Source: an uncultured Tenacibaculum sp. (GTDB lineage Bacteria; Bacteroidota; Bacteroidia; Flavobacteriales; Flavobacteriaceae). From it: a stretch of 64,000 nt of DNA. Positions 36,400 to 44,422 of this stretch are shown here, one piece after another (position 1 is the stretch's first letter; each line of letters opens with the position of its first letter). Position numbers and translations under genes: made by a program. Under the pieces are notes generated by a model. It was given only the letters and a program-made list of their open reading frames with translations, ran no database searches and had not been told where the DNA came from. The stretch lies in NCBI GenBank assembly GCA_947493285.1, contig CANLQH010000002.1:576062-640061 (forward strand), in the 5' to 3' direction.

Positions 36400-37551
36400 T
36401 TATGATTGAATTTTTTCTTCTCTACTATGTAAAAGACGTGTTAGTTTAATAGATAAATCTAATAAAATAATTTTAGCATTCCCATTTCTTTCAATATGAT
36501 ATTGAGCGTCATTTACTTCTTTTTCAATCGTTAAAATGTTACCACTATGAACAAAAGGAGCAAATTTTTCTAATTTAAAATTATTGGTTTTAGTTTCTAA
36601 GAAAACTAAATCTGGAGTTCCGTAGTTTAGTAATAACGCTTGTCTAAAGAACTGCAAACAATATTGTAAAAATTGTTTTTGAGTTTCTCGCCCCGACTTA
36701 GCAATAGCATCAGACCACCCTATTAAATCTTGAATAACAGCAGCATTGCCCTTAGCTTTAAAAGCAGCACGAATCCAAGTAATAAACCATTCTTCGAAAA
36801 CTAAATCGTTAGAATTGTTATTTAAAATATGAAGTGCTTTGTTATAATTTCCTTCAGATTGATGGGCAATTTTAACAGCTTCGTTCTCAGAAATACTTTC
36901 GTTTTTAACTAAAGTTGTGGCAATATCACTATCACTTAAAGAAGGAAAGTGTAATGCTTGGCATCTAGATTTTATGGTGTTTATAATCTGACCTTCATCT
37001 TCAGTAATTAATAAAAATATAGTTTTACTAGGAGGCTCTTCAATAAGTTTTAATAGTTTATTAGATGCTGCAATGTTTATTTTTTCAGTCATCCAAATAA
37101 TCATCACTTTAAAACCGCCTTCGTATGATTTTAACTGCAACTTCTTAACTATATCTTCGGCTTCATCAACACCTATTTGCCCTTGTTTGTTTTCAACACC
37201 AATATGTTGCAACCAATTAAATAGACTTCCGTAAGGCTGCTCATCAATAAAAGTTCTCCAATCGTTTAAAAACAAATTACTTACCGGATGTCTTTTTACA
37301 TTGTCGTTCGTAGTAACAGGAAAAGCAAAATGTAAATCAGGATGCTGTAATTTATTACATTTTATATTACAGGCTTCAGCATTTGTTGAAGAATTACATA
37401 ATAAATATTGTGCGTAAGCAATCGCCATTGGTAAAGTACCGCATCCCTCTTTTCCAATAAAAAGTTGTGCATGAGGAATTCGGTTATTTTCAGCAGATTG
37501 CTGTAAGTGTTTTTTTATATGTTCTTGCCCTATGATTTGATCGAAAGTCAT
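36400..37551 (-). CDS. holB: DNA polymerase III subunit delta-prime
   Basis: A 383-residue clamp-loader subunit. FDQIIGQEHIKKHL opens an AAA+ domain in which the Walker A is degenerate (GKEGCGTLP), as expected for delta-prime, which does not bind ATP. A cysteine group (LLCNSSTNAEACNIKC) followed by HPD is the zinc module, and KSRCQALHF carries the SRC arginine finger. I chose the ATG at 37551 over the one at 37572, because a strong promoter ends 4 nt before it; the mRNA should begin at or next to this codon. It is the first gene of a five-gene operon. Confidence 0.9.
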   Translation of the reverse strand: MTFDQIIGQEHIKKHLQQSAENNRIPHAQLFIGKEGCGTLPMAIAYAQYLLCNSSTNAEACNIKCNKLQHPDLHFAFPVTTNDNVKRHPVSNLFLNDWRTFIDEQPYGSLFNWLQHIGVENKQGQIGVDEAEDIVKKLQLKSYEGGFKVMIIWMTEKINIAASNKLLKLIEEPPSKTIFLLITEDEGQIINTIKSRCQALHFPSLSDSDIATTLVKNESISENEAVKIAHQSEGNYNKALHILNNNSNDLVFEEWFITWIRAAFKAKGNAAVIQDLIGWSDAIAKSGRETQKQFLQYCLQFFRQALLLNYGTPDLVFLETKTNNFKLEKFAPFVHSGNILTIEKEVNDAQYHIERNGNAKIILLDLSIKLTRLLHSREEKIQS

Positions 37552-37555
37552 ACAG

Positions 37556-37585
37556 CAAATATAAGATTTCATAGGTAGAGAACAA
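37556..37585 (-). promoter_or_regulatory. Consensus promoter of the holB operon
   Basis: Minus strand TTG (37585-37583), a 19-nt spacer and TATATTTG (37563-37556) match the Bacteroidetes consensus in both elements and spacing. The start codon follows 4 nt after the final G, which predicts a leaderless transcript. Confidence 0.75.
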
Positions 37586-37620
37586 CGTACAAATCAAAAC
37601 TTGAGAATGATTGAATTATA

Positions 37621-37652
37621 TTGTTTAGAACGATTCTATTTTAGTATATTTG
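37621..37652 (+). promoter_or_regulatory. Promoter of the feo operon with a palindrome between its elements
   Basis: TTG at 37621-37623, N21, TATATTTG at 37645-37652. The palindrome TAGAA-CGA-TTCTA at 37626-37638 lies in the spacer, where a bound repressor would block RNA polymerase. Confidence 0.65.
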
Positions 37653-37674
37653 CAAGCTAAATTATACTTGTTTT

Positions 37675-37902
37675 TTGAACACAATTGCAACATTACACGT
37701 CGGAGAAAAAGGAATTATATCTGAAGAGAGTTTGGATAATATTCCTTTAAAATTGTTAGAAATGGGATGCTTGCCAGGAACAGAAGTAGAATTACTACAA
37801 GTTGCTCCGTTAAAAGACCCAATGTATATTTGTGTAAACGGCAGTCATTTAGCAATTAGAAAAGAAACCGCTTGTCAAATTGTAATTTCTAAACTTAACT
37901 GA
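37675..37902 (+). CDS. feoA: Ferrous iron transport protein A
   Basis: A 75-residue SH3-like protein that assists FeoB. LLEMGCLPGTEVELLQVAPL and DPMYICVNGSHLAIRKETA are the recognisable FeoA stretches. The only good start is TTG at 37675; the first in-frame ATG would remove more than a third of the domain. The gene overlaps feoB by one base (TGATG), so translation is coupled. Expression probably responds to iron through the site in its promoter. Confidence 0.92.
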   Translation: MNTIATLHVGEKGIISEESLDNIPLKLLEMGCLPGTEVELLQVAPLKDPMYICVNGSHLAIRKETACQIVISKLN

Positions 37903-40007
37903 TGAGTAAACGTATTAAAGTTGCTTTAATTGGAAATCCAAATACAGGAAAAACATCATTATTTAATCAATTAACAGGATTAAATCAAAAGGTTGGTAAC
38001 TATCCAGGAGTAACCGTAGATAAAAAACAAGGAGTTTGTAAATTACCAAATAATCAAACTGCGATTATCACCGATTTACCTGGTACTTATAGTATCAATC
38101 CAACATCGATAGATGAAAGTATTGTTTTAAAAACATTAATGAGCGCTCAAAAAAATGAGCAACCAGATGTAATTGTTATTGTTGCTGATATTGAGAATTT
38201 AAAGAGAAATTTATTACTGTTTTCTCAAATTCAAGATTTAGAAACGCCAATAATTTTAGCCTTAAATATGGCTGATCAATTGCAGCGAAAAGGAATTTCG
38301 ATTGATGTTGAAGAACTTGAAAAAGAACTACAAACTAAAGTAGTTTTAATATCTGCAAGAAATAATGAAGGAATAGATGATTTAAAAGCTGAAATTTCAA
38401 GTTATGCTTCAATAAAACCCGTTACAAATTTTAAGGAAATTTCTAAAAAAATTGATAGCGATTATTTTGAAGAGCTATCAAAAGTAAGCACTCGATTTTC
38501 AAGGTATGAGTTGTGGATGTTGTTAACTAAACAGCACACAGTATTACTTTCTGAAGAAGAAAAAACAGCAATACAATCTTTTGGTCATGATGTTTCCCAA
38601 CAGAAGAAATATCAACATAAAGAAACGATATATAGATATCAGAAAATAAATTCAATTTTAAAGAAAACTTATAAGGTTGATAAAACGAAAGCAACCGATT
38701 TACGTAGTAAATTAGATAAAGTTTTTACCCATAAAATATTTGGGTATGTTATTTTCTTTGGATTATTATTATTGATTTTTCAATCAATTTTTGATTGGGC
38801 ATCAACTCCTATGGATTTTATAGATAGCCTTTTTGCTGATATTTCGATGTATGCAAAAAACAACCTTCCAGCTGGAATGTTTACCGATTTACTAACCGAT
38901 GGAATTATTCCAGGAATTGGTGGAGTTGTAATCTTTATTCCACAAATTGCAATTTTATTCTTGTTTATAGCCATTTTGGAAGAAACTGGTTATATGAGTA
39001 GGGTGGTATTTTTAATGGATAAGATTATGCGTCGTTTCGGAATGAGTGGTAAAAGTGTAATTCCTTTAATTTCAGGAACTGCTTGTGCTATTCCTGCAAT
39101 TATGGCGACAAGAACCATATCTAGTTGGAAAGAACGATTAATTACAATTTTAGTAACTCCATTTACTACTTGTTCCGCACGATTGCCAGTGTATGCAATT
39201 TTAATCGCATTAATAATTCCAGATACTAAAGTATTCGGATTCTTAAATTTACAAGGAATAACGCTATTAGGATTATATGTTTTAGGATTTTTAGCAGCTA
39301 TAATAGCCGCTTATATTTTACATAAAACCTTAAAAATAAAAAGCAATTCGTTTTTTGTAATCGAGATGCCAAACTATAAATTGCCGTCAGTAAAAAATGT
39401 ACTTTTAGATGTTTTAGAAAAAACGAAAGCATTTGTTTTTGGGGCGGGAAAAATCATTTTAGCAATTTCTATTGTGTTGTGGTTTTTAGCATCGCACGGA
39501 CCTTCGTCATTTAATGATGCTGAAAGAACAGTAGTTGAGAATGTTGCAAATCAAGGATTATCTGAAAATGAATTGGCACAAAAAGTAGCTTCAGCTAAAT
39601 TAGAAAAATCGTATATTGGAATAGCAGGAAAAACTATTGAACCTGTAGTGAAACCTTTAGGCTATGATTGGAAAATAGGAATTGGTTTAATAGCATCATT
39701 TGCTGCTCGCGAAGTTTTTATTGGTACACTAGCAACTATTTATAGTGTAGAAAATAATGATGAAGATATATCAACTATAAAAGAAAAAATGGCTTCAGAA
39801 ATTAACCCAGTTACAGGAGAGAAGCGATTTAATTTTGCAACAGGTATTTCATTATTATTATTTTATGCTTTTGCAATGCAATGTATGGCAACATTAGCCA
39901 TTGTAAAACGTGAAACAAAAAGCTGGAAATGGCCAGTAATACAGTTGGTAGGTATGGGAGCTTTAGCATATTTATCGGCGTTTATAGCATATCAATTTTT
40001 AAAATAA
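37902..40007 (+). CDS. feoB: Ferrous iron transport protein B
   Basis: A 701-residue inner-membrane Fe2+ transporter. The N-terminal G domain has G1 GNPNTGKTS (11-19), G3 DLPGTYS and G4 NMADQ. A helical linker is followed by the membrane domain (about 280-701) with the two Gate regions (for example IPLISGTACAIPAIMATR and SFAAREVFIGTLA). The length and motif set are those of a standard FeoB. It is coupled to feoA upstream and to a small Cys-rich membrane protein downstream, both by one-base stop/start overlaps. Confidence 0.96.
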   Translation: MSKRIKVALIGNPNTGKTSLFNQLTGLNQKVGNYPGVTVDKKQGVCKLPNNQTAIITDLPGTYSINPTSIDESIVLKTLMSAQKNEQPDVIVIVADIENLKRNLLLFSQIQDLETPIILALNMADQLQRKGISIDVEELEKELQTKVVLISARNNEGIDDLKAEISSYASIKPVTNFKEISKKIDSDYFEELSKVSTRFSRYELWMLLTKQHTVLLSEEEKTAIQSFGHDVSQQKKYQHKETIYRYQKINSILKKTYKVDKTKATDLRSKLDKVFTHKIFGYVIFFGLLLLIFQSIFDWASTPMDFIDSLFADISMYAKNNLPAGMFTDLLTDGIIPGIGGVVIFIPQIAILFLFIAILEETGYMSRVVFLMDKIMRRFGMSGKSVIPLISGTACAIPAIMATRTISSWKERLITILVTPFTTCSARLPVYAILIALIIPDTKVFGFLNLQGITLLGLYVLGFLAAIIAAYILHKTLKIKSNSFFVIEMPNYKLPSVKNVLLDVLEKTKAFVFGAGKIILAISIVLWFLASHGPSSFNDAERTVVENVANQGLSENELAQKVASAKLEKSYIGIAGKTIEPVVKPLGYDWKIGIGLIASFAAREVFIGTLATIYSVENNDEDISTIKEKMASEINPVTGEKRFNFATGISLLLFYAFAMQCMATLAIVKRETKSWKWPVIQLVGMGALAYLSAFIAYQFLK

Positions 40008-40123
40008 TGCAAGAGGTTATTACATATATAGTAGTTGTTTTAGCAGTTGTTTTTTTAGTGAAGAAATTTGTTTTTAAAACTAAAAAAAAGACAAGCTGTA
40101 ATACTGATTGTAATTGCTCATAA
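40007..40123 (+). CDS. Small FeoB-associated Cys-rich membrane protein
   Basis: A 38-residue protein that begins at the ATG sharing its A with the feoB stop codon. One transmembrane segment (about 4-20) is followed by a lysine-rich stretch and a cysteine-rich tail, CNTDCNCS, with C31, C35 and C37. This is the pattern of the FeoB-associated Cys-rich membrane protein family, which may fill the role of FeoC. Metal binding by the three Cys is plausible but not shown. It is easily overlooked because of its size. Confidence 0.8.
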   Translation: MQEVITYIVVVLAVVFLVKKFVFKTKKKTSCNTDCNCS

Positions 40124-40148
40124 AATTAAAAGAAAAAGTTACTTTTGT

Positions 40149-40180
40149 TTGTATCAAATTTTACAATTAATGTAGTTTTG
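40149..40180 (+). promoter_or_regulatory. Promoter of the DUF3575-like barrel gene
   Basis: TTG at 40149-40151, N21, TAGTTTTG at 40173-40180; both elements fit the Bacteroidetes consensus. Confidence 0.6.
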
Positions 40181-40232
40181 TGGTATTATAATTGATAATG
40201 AACTCAAGTTATAATCGATTAAAAAATTTTAC

Positions 40233-40706
40233 ATGAAAAAAATACTTTTAGTAGCTGTAGTTTTTATCAGCTCATTTACTCAAGCCCAACAAGAAGTTAA
40301 GGTTGATTTATTAGATGCACTGGCGTTTAAAACAATGGAGTTTTCTTACGAATATTATACAAGCGAAAGTTCATCTGTAGGTATTTCAGCATTATTTAAT
40401 TTTGAGAAAAAATCTGCTGATTTTAAATACAACGAAGAACGCATGATTACGCCATATTTCCGTCATTATTTTACAAATAATGCTACTTGGAATTATTTCG
40501 GAGAAGTTTTTATGGGGATTAATACTGGAGAAAAAGATGATGTTGAGTATACCGATGGTGCTTTAGGAATAGCAGTTGGATCTAAATATGTGTCATCTGG
40601 TGGATTTGTTGTTGATGTTTACGGAGGTTTAGGAAGAAATATGTTTTCTTCTAACTCAAGAAGTATTGTACCAAGAGTAGGAATTAACTTAGGTTATAGA
40701 TTTTAG
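40233..40706 (+). CDS. Outer-membrane beta-barrel protein, DUF3575-like
   Basis: A 157-residue protein with a signal peptide (MKKILLVAVVFISSFTQA, cleaved before QQEVK). The mature chain is a run of amphipathic strands ending in VGINLGYRF; a terminal Phe after such a strand is the signature for assembly into the outer membrane. The short 8-strand size and the opening KVDLLDALAFKTMEFSYEYY resemble DUF3575. It is monocistronic, with its own promoter and a bidirectional terminator. Confidence 0.8.
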   Translation: MKKILLVAVVFISSFTQAQQEVKVDLLDALAFKTMEFSYEYYTSESSSVGISALFNFEKKSADFKYNEERMITPYFRHYFTNNATWNYFGEVFMGINTGEKDDVEYTDGALGIAVGSKYVSSGGFVVDVYGGLGRNMFSSNSRSIVPRVGINLGYRF

Positions 40707-40728
40707 TATACTTATTAAGTAAAAATAT

Positions 40729-40766
40729 AAACACCCAAACTTTAATTAGTTTGGGTGTTTTTTATA
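40729..40766. terminator. Bidirectional terminator between the barrel and lumazine-binding-like genes
   Basis: AAACACCCAAAC (40729-40740) pairs with GTTTGGGTGTTT (40749-40760) and is followed by T residues; it serves both convergent genes. Confidence 0.9.
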
Positions 40767-40770
40767 AGAT

Positions 40771-41226
40771 TTAATCTTTTAAAGAGAATTTTGGTTTGGA
40801 TTGCCAAATAATATTGATGGACTTCCATCCGTCTTTAGTTTTTACCATATTTAAATAATCAATTCCCCATACAGCAGTAACTTTTGCTACAGCAATTTTA
40901 TCGGAAACCTCTAAAACAGTTACTTCTCTAATTGATTTTTCATTAGCTCTATTTCCTTTTGCATTCCAGCGTTTTGCTAAAGCAATTAATTTATTAAAAG
41001 GCATTTCAGATTTGTCAGAAAACTTCCCTTTCTTTTTGTCGAACCACCATCCAACTTTTCTAACGTCTTTATGAACACTTTTGTAGGCTAAAGTAGTGTC
41101 GGCTTTATAAAAAGTATCAATATAATTATAAGCTGCTTGTTTAACATCTTTAATTACTTGCTCTTTTTCTTGTGCAGTTAATTGAATAGTAAAAAGTAGA
41201 ATGATTAAATAATATAAAGCTTTCAT
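40771..41226 (-). CDS. Exported NTF2/lumazine-binding-like protein
   Basis: A 151-residue protein with a signal peptide (MKALYYLIILLFTIQLTA, then QEKEQ). The mature part, with YIDTFYKADTTLAYKSVHKDVRK near its N-terminus and VAKVTAVWGIDYLNMVKTKDGWKSINIIW at its end, follows the putative lumazine-binding (NTF2-like) fold. No catalytic residue can be named. It is transcribed alone between the barrel gene and the AbiH gene. Confidence 0.75.
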   Translation of the reverse strand: MKALYYLIILLFTIQLTAQEKEQVIKDVKQAAYNYIDTFYKADTTLAYKSVHKDVRKVGWWFDKKKGKFSDKSEMPFNKLIALAKRWNAKGNRANEKSIREVTVLEVSDKIAVAKVTAVWGIDYLNMVKTKDGWKSINIIWQSKPKFSLKD

Positions 41227-41284
41227 GATTGACTGATTTTGTTAAAAATACGTAATCTTTTGATTTTTAGATGTTAATAGATTC

Positions 41285-42556
41285 TTAAACCGATTTTTTT
41301 TTAAAACGAACAGATTGAGGTAAAGGAGAAGAAAGTTGTTTACTTACTATTTTTCTTCTCATTGATTTTTTATTGCTAAAGTGACGGGAAATATTTTGAA
41401 TTATATCAGTGTAATTATCTTTTGAATGGCTTTCATGAAAGAAAACTTTTATTGACCTACAATTTTCATGTTCAAAGATTGTATTTAATAAAAGTCTATC
41501 AGATAAACCACATGAATGTCCAAGAATATAAACTTGATATTTTTCTGAATCAATATACCTCAATAAATTATCATAATTTTGAGTATTAGAATATTGAAAA
41601 GACTTGAAATTCTTTAAATATTCATTATCCCCAATGTTTTCAATCTCTTTATATGAATTATCTATTTCATCCCCAAAACCAAAATTCATTTTATTTTCTG
41701 AAGATTTAAGTTCCCCATGAATATAATTATAAGAACAAATATCTTTACCAAAATCTCTATTTATATAATAATTGTATGAAAAAACTGTAGGGGTATAATT
41801 AAAAGAGAGTATTAATGAATCAAAAATTATAGGTTTAAACGCCTCTTTCGATTGAATCTTATATTCATAATTTTTAATTTCATTCTCATCGTCTTGAAGA
41901 GAAAATTCTTTTGATAAGTTTGAGATTTTATTACTAGAATATGGTCCTTTAGATATAATTATAGGTTTTAATAATTCACTGATCTTTATAAACTCTTTTG
42001 GGTTTTCAATATTATTGAAATCAAATTTATCTGAAATTTCTTTTGAGAGATATTCTTCAAAAACATTTTTAATTTGTTCAAATTCTTGATTTAGTTTTAC
42101 GACTCTTTCTTTTTTGGTTTTATTGTTTTCCGTTTCACTAAGGTGGCTAAATTGTAGTTTTGCAATCTTTTTTAACTCAGAATAATATTCATTTTCTATA
42201 TCTACCCAATTAAGCAAAGAATTTTTTTGATTAATTTTTCTAAAAAACTCATTTTTTATTTTAAAAATAGTTTTGAGATTATGACTTGCATGTATTGCTT
42301 TTTGATTGAATTGAAACCGATTATGATTGCAATAAAGTGAAAGGTTATGTATTAAGCTATCAAAAGAAAGAACAGGTTTGTTAGTATAATTAAATAAGCC
42401 AAAGTAAGATTCATCATATTCTATGATTTCTTTTATGGAGTCTTCCTTAATATTTAAATGGAGAGTTTCCCAAAAATTATTTAAGAAGTGCGTGTATGAT
42501 GTTGGTAACCCATGAGCTAAATCAAAACCGTTTCCAACAAGTATAAGTTTATTCAT
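41285..42556 (-). CDS. AbiH-family protein (candidate phage abortive infection)
   Basis: A 423-residue protein of the AbiH family. The diagnostic N-terminus is MNKLILVGNGFDLAHGLPTS; the middle has SFNYT (F252-T255) and YIHG, and the C-terminal part has YILGHSCGLSDR (H347) followed by the V-F-F-H-E strand. The original AbiH from lactococci stops phage growth by an unknown mechanism; for relatives in Bacteroidetes a role in defence is assumed, not shown. The AT-rich gene overlaps brnQ by 8 nt (ATGAATAA), so it depends on brnQ translation. No other defence gene is nearby. The C-terminal 30 residues are strongly basic. Confidence 0.85.
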   Translation of the reverse strand: MNKLILVGNGFDLAHGLPTSYTHFLNNFWETLHLNIKEDSIKEIIEYDESYFGLFNYTNKPVLSFDSLIHNLSLYCNHNRFQFNQKAIHASHNLKTIFKIKNEFFRKINQKNSLLNWVDIENEYYSELKKIAKLQFSHLSETENNKTKKERVVKLNQEFEQIKNVFEEYLSKEISDKFDFNNIENPKEFIKISELLKPIIISKGPYSSNKISNLSKEFSLQDDENEIKNYEYKIQSKEAFKPIIFDSLILSFNYTPTVFSYNYYINRDFGKDICSYNYIHGELKSSENKMNFGFGDEIDNSYKEIENIGDNEYLKNFKSFQYSNTQNYDNLLRYIDSEKYQVYILGHSCGLSDRLLLNTIFEHENCRSIKVFFHESHSKDNYTDIIQNISRHFSNKKSMRRKIVSKQLSSPLPQSVRFKKKSV

Positions 42557-43829
42557 TTTCTAATTTCTTTTTCACTAGCAAGTTAGTGAAAATAAAACTA
42601 GCCAAAGCTGGTAAAACCCACCCTAAATGATAGTTCGCTAATGGAATTAAATCTTTAATTACAACTAAACTTTCTTTAGAAACAATAAAACCTAAAAAGT
42701 CAGGAATACTAAAAATAAAAGTAACAAAAACCACTACTTTAAAAACTAGTGCAGAAGCCCATTTTTTAGGAATAACATTTAGTAATATTAACACAATCGT
42801 TATTGGGTAAATAAACATTAGAGCAGGTAAAGCAATATTAATAATATAATGCACGTCGAATTGTCCCATAACTACACCTAAAACACAACCAACAATAGCA
42901 GTTACTAAATAAGCATTTTTAGAATTTTTAAGCAATCCTTTAAAATAATCAGCGGTTCCAGTTATAATACCTACTGCTGTAGTAAAACAGGCTAAGGCAA
43001 CTAAAACACTTAAAAAAGTGGTTCCGATATTTCCTAGAGTTTGTGTGCTTAAGCTAGATAAAACATCAGTTCTTGTTGCTTTTTCAGTAAACGTAGAGCT
43101 AAATAATGCTCCGTTATAGATTAAACCTGCGTAAATAATAAGTAAACCTAAACCAGCTATAAATCCGGCTTTGGTTATGAGTTCTTTTTTCTGCTCGAAA
43201 GAGGTTGACTTATTAAAGTTCATTGAAATTACTAAAACTCCTCCAACAACAACAGCTCCAATAGCATCAAAGGTTTGATATCCTTCTAGTATTCCGTCAA
43301 TAAACGGCGTTTTAAAAATTGATGGAGTTATTGTTTCGGTAGCAGAAAACATTCCAATAAAAATAATAGCTAATAAGATAACGATGATAAGTGGAGTTAA
43401 AAAGCGTCCTAATAAACTCAAAACTTTAGTTCTGTTCATTACAAAAATGAATACGAGTATAAAATAGAGCGTACTAGTTATTAAAGAACTAACATCAAAA
43501 TAAGGTTGAATAGCCATTTCATGGGTGACTGAAGCAGTTCTAGGTGCTGGTAAAGCTATAGAAATAACATAAACGATTAAGCAATAAGTAGTGCTAAATA
43601 TTGGTGAAACCTTTTTACCAAAATCATACATGGTTCCTTGTAATCTGGCATGTGCTAATATTCCTAAAATAGGTATAATTACAGCGGTAAGAAAGAACCC
43701 TAAAGTTACTAAAGACCAACTATCTCCAGCATTTTTACCTAAAAATGGAGGTAGTATTAAATTTCCTGCCCCAAAGAACATAGAAAAAAGAGCAAATCCT
43801 GTGATGAAAATATCTTTAGTTTTATTCAT
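42549..43829 (-). CDS. brnQ: Branched-chain amino-acid carrier (BrnQ/LIVCS family)
   Basis: A 426-residue inner-membrane carrier with about 12 hydrophobic segments. The opening GFALFSMFFGAGNLILPPFLG is the hallmark of BrnQ. It imports leucine, isoleucine and valine with Na+ or H+. Both ends overlap its neighbours by the same 8 nt, ATGAATAA: with the membrane protein gene upstream (43822-43829) and with the AbiH gene downstream (42549-42556). Translation of all three is therefore linked. Confidence 0.94.
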   Translation of the reverse strand: MNKTKDIFITGFALFSMFFGAGNLILPPFLGKNAGDSWSLVTLGFFLTAVIIPILGILAHARLQGTMYDFGKKVSPIFSTTYCLIVYVISIALPAPRTASVTHEMAIQPYFDVSSLITSTLYFILVFIFVMNRTKVLSLLGRFLTPLIIVILLAIIFIGMFSATETITPSIFKTPFIDGILEGYQTFDAIGAVVVGGVLVISMNFNKSTSFEQKKELITKAGFIAGLGLLIIYAGLIYNGALFSSTFTEKATRTDVLSSLSTQTLGNIGTTFLSVLVALACFTTAVGIITGTADYFKGLLKNSKNAYLVTAIVGCVLGVVMGQFDVHYIINIALPALMFIYPITIVLILLNVIPKKWASALVFKVVVFVTFIFSIPDFLGFIVSKESLVVIKDLIPLANYHLGWVLPALASFIFTNLLVKKKLENE

Positions 43830-44379
43830 TTTTAATGAATTTTTGAATTAGAAAATAGCAGAAATTTATAAAAATGTATGCTATTCCGGTAATTATTAAA
43901 ATAAATTTTATGGATGCAAAATAATAGGCTATCGACGTCCAAAATTGATCGATATTACCTAAAAGTAATTGTATTAATCCAATATTTTCTATAGCATCAA
44001 AGAGAGCTGTAAAAAACTGTGCAAAAATGATGTAAACTCCTACTTTATAAAAAGAATGATTGCTCCATAGTTTTTGATTTAATTTATGGATTAATACCGC
44101 AATTAAAGAAGGATATAATAACATAAATAGATAGTCTAAACCTAAACTGAGTCCAGCGCTAATTTTTGACTTTAAATTCCAAGAATTTAAGATAGCTTTC
44201 GAGTCTTCAACATCACTTACTAGCTCGAAAGAAATGATTCCGTTTTTACAAATGTCATTTGTTAAAAAACTATCAAAATAAACCATAAAACAACCAATCA
44301 CAATAGTTGCAAAAAGAATAAGAAAAGTAAATCTTTTTTCAGCTTTTTTAGATAGATAAGAAAACGGAGAGGTTAACAT
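43822..44379 (-). CDS. Integral membrane protein of unknown function
   Basis: A protein of about 185 residues with four probable transmembrane helices (for example FTFLILFATIVIGCFMVYF and FILIITGIAYIFINFCYFL). I use the ATG at 44379; an in-frame ATG at 44439 would run into the divergent hydrolase gene and its promoter and would put a polar stretch before the first helix. No family is recognised. It is the first gene of the overlapping set with brnQ and the AbiH gene, so it may be involved in amino-acid uptake, but that is only context. Confidence 0.7.
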   Translation of the reverse strand: MLTSPFSYLSKKAEKRFTFLILFATIVIGCFMVYFDSFLTNDICKNGIISFELVSDVEDSKAILNSWNLKSKISAGLSLGLDYLFMLLYPSLIAVLIHKLNQKLWSNHSFYKVGVYIIFAQFFTALFDAIENIGLIQLLLGNIDQFWTSIAYYFASIKFILIITGIAYIFINFCYFLIQKFIKNE

Positions 44380-44410
44380 GAATTTAGAGTAAAAACTAGC
44401 GAAAGATACA

Positions 44411-44418
44411 TATTTTTG
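44411..44418 (+). promoter_or_regulatory. -7 element (TATTTTTG) for the alpha/beta hydrolase gene
   Basis: TATTTTTG matches TAnnTTTG and ends 4 nt before the ATG at 44423, predicting a leaderless mRNA. No clear -33 TTG is present. Confidence 0.5.
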
Positions 44419-44422
44419 TAAG

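Noticed and set aside
37552..37572. Upstream ATG of holB adding MKSYICC
   Set aside because: It overlaps the consensus promoter; the delta-prime family starts near the ATG at 37551.
37603..37621. Complete Fur box upstream of feoA
   Set aside because: Only one half (GAGAATGAT) resembles the consensus; the other half matches poorly.
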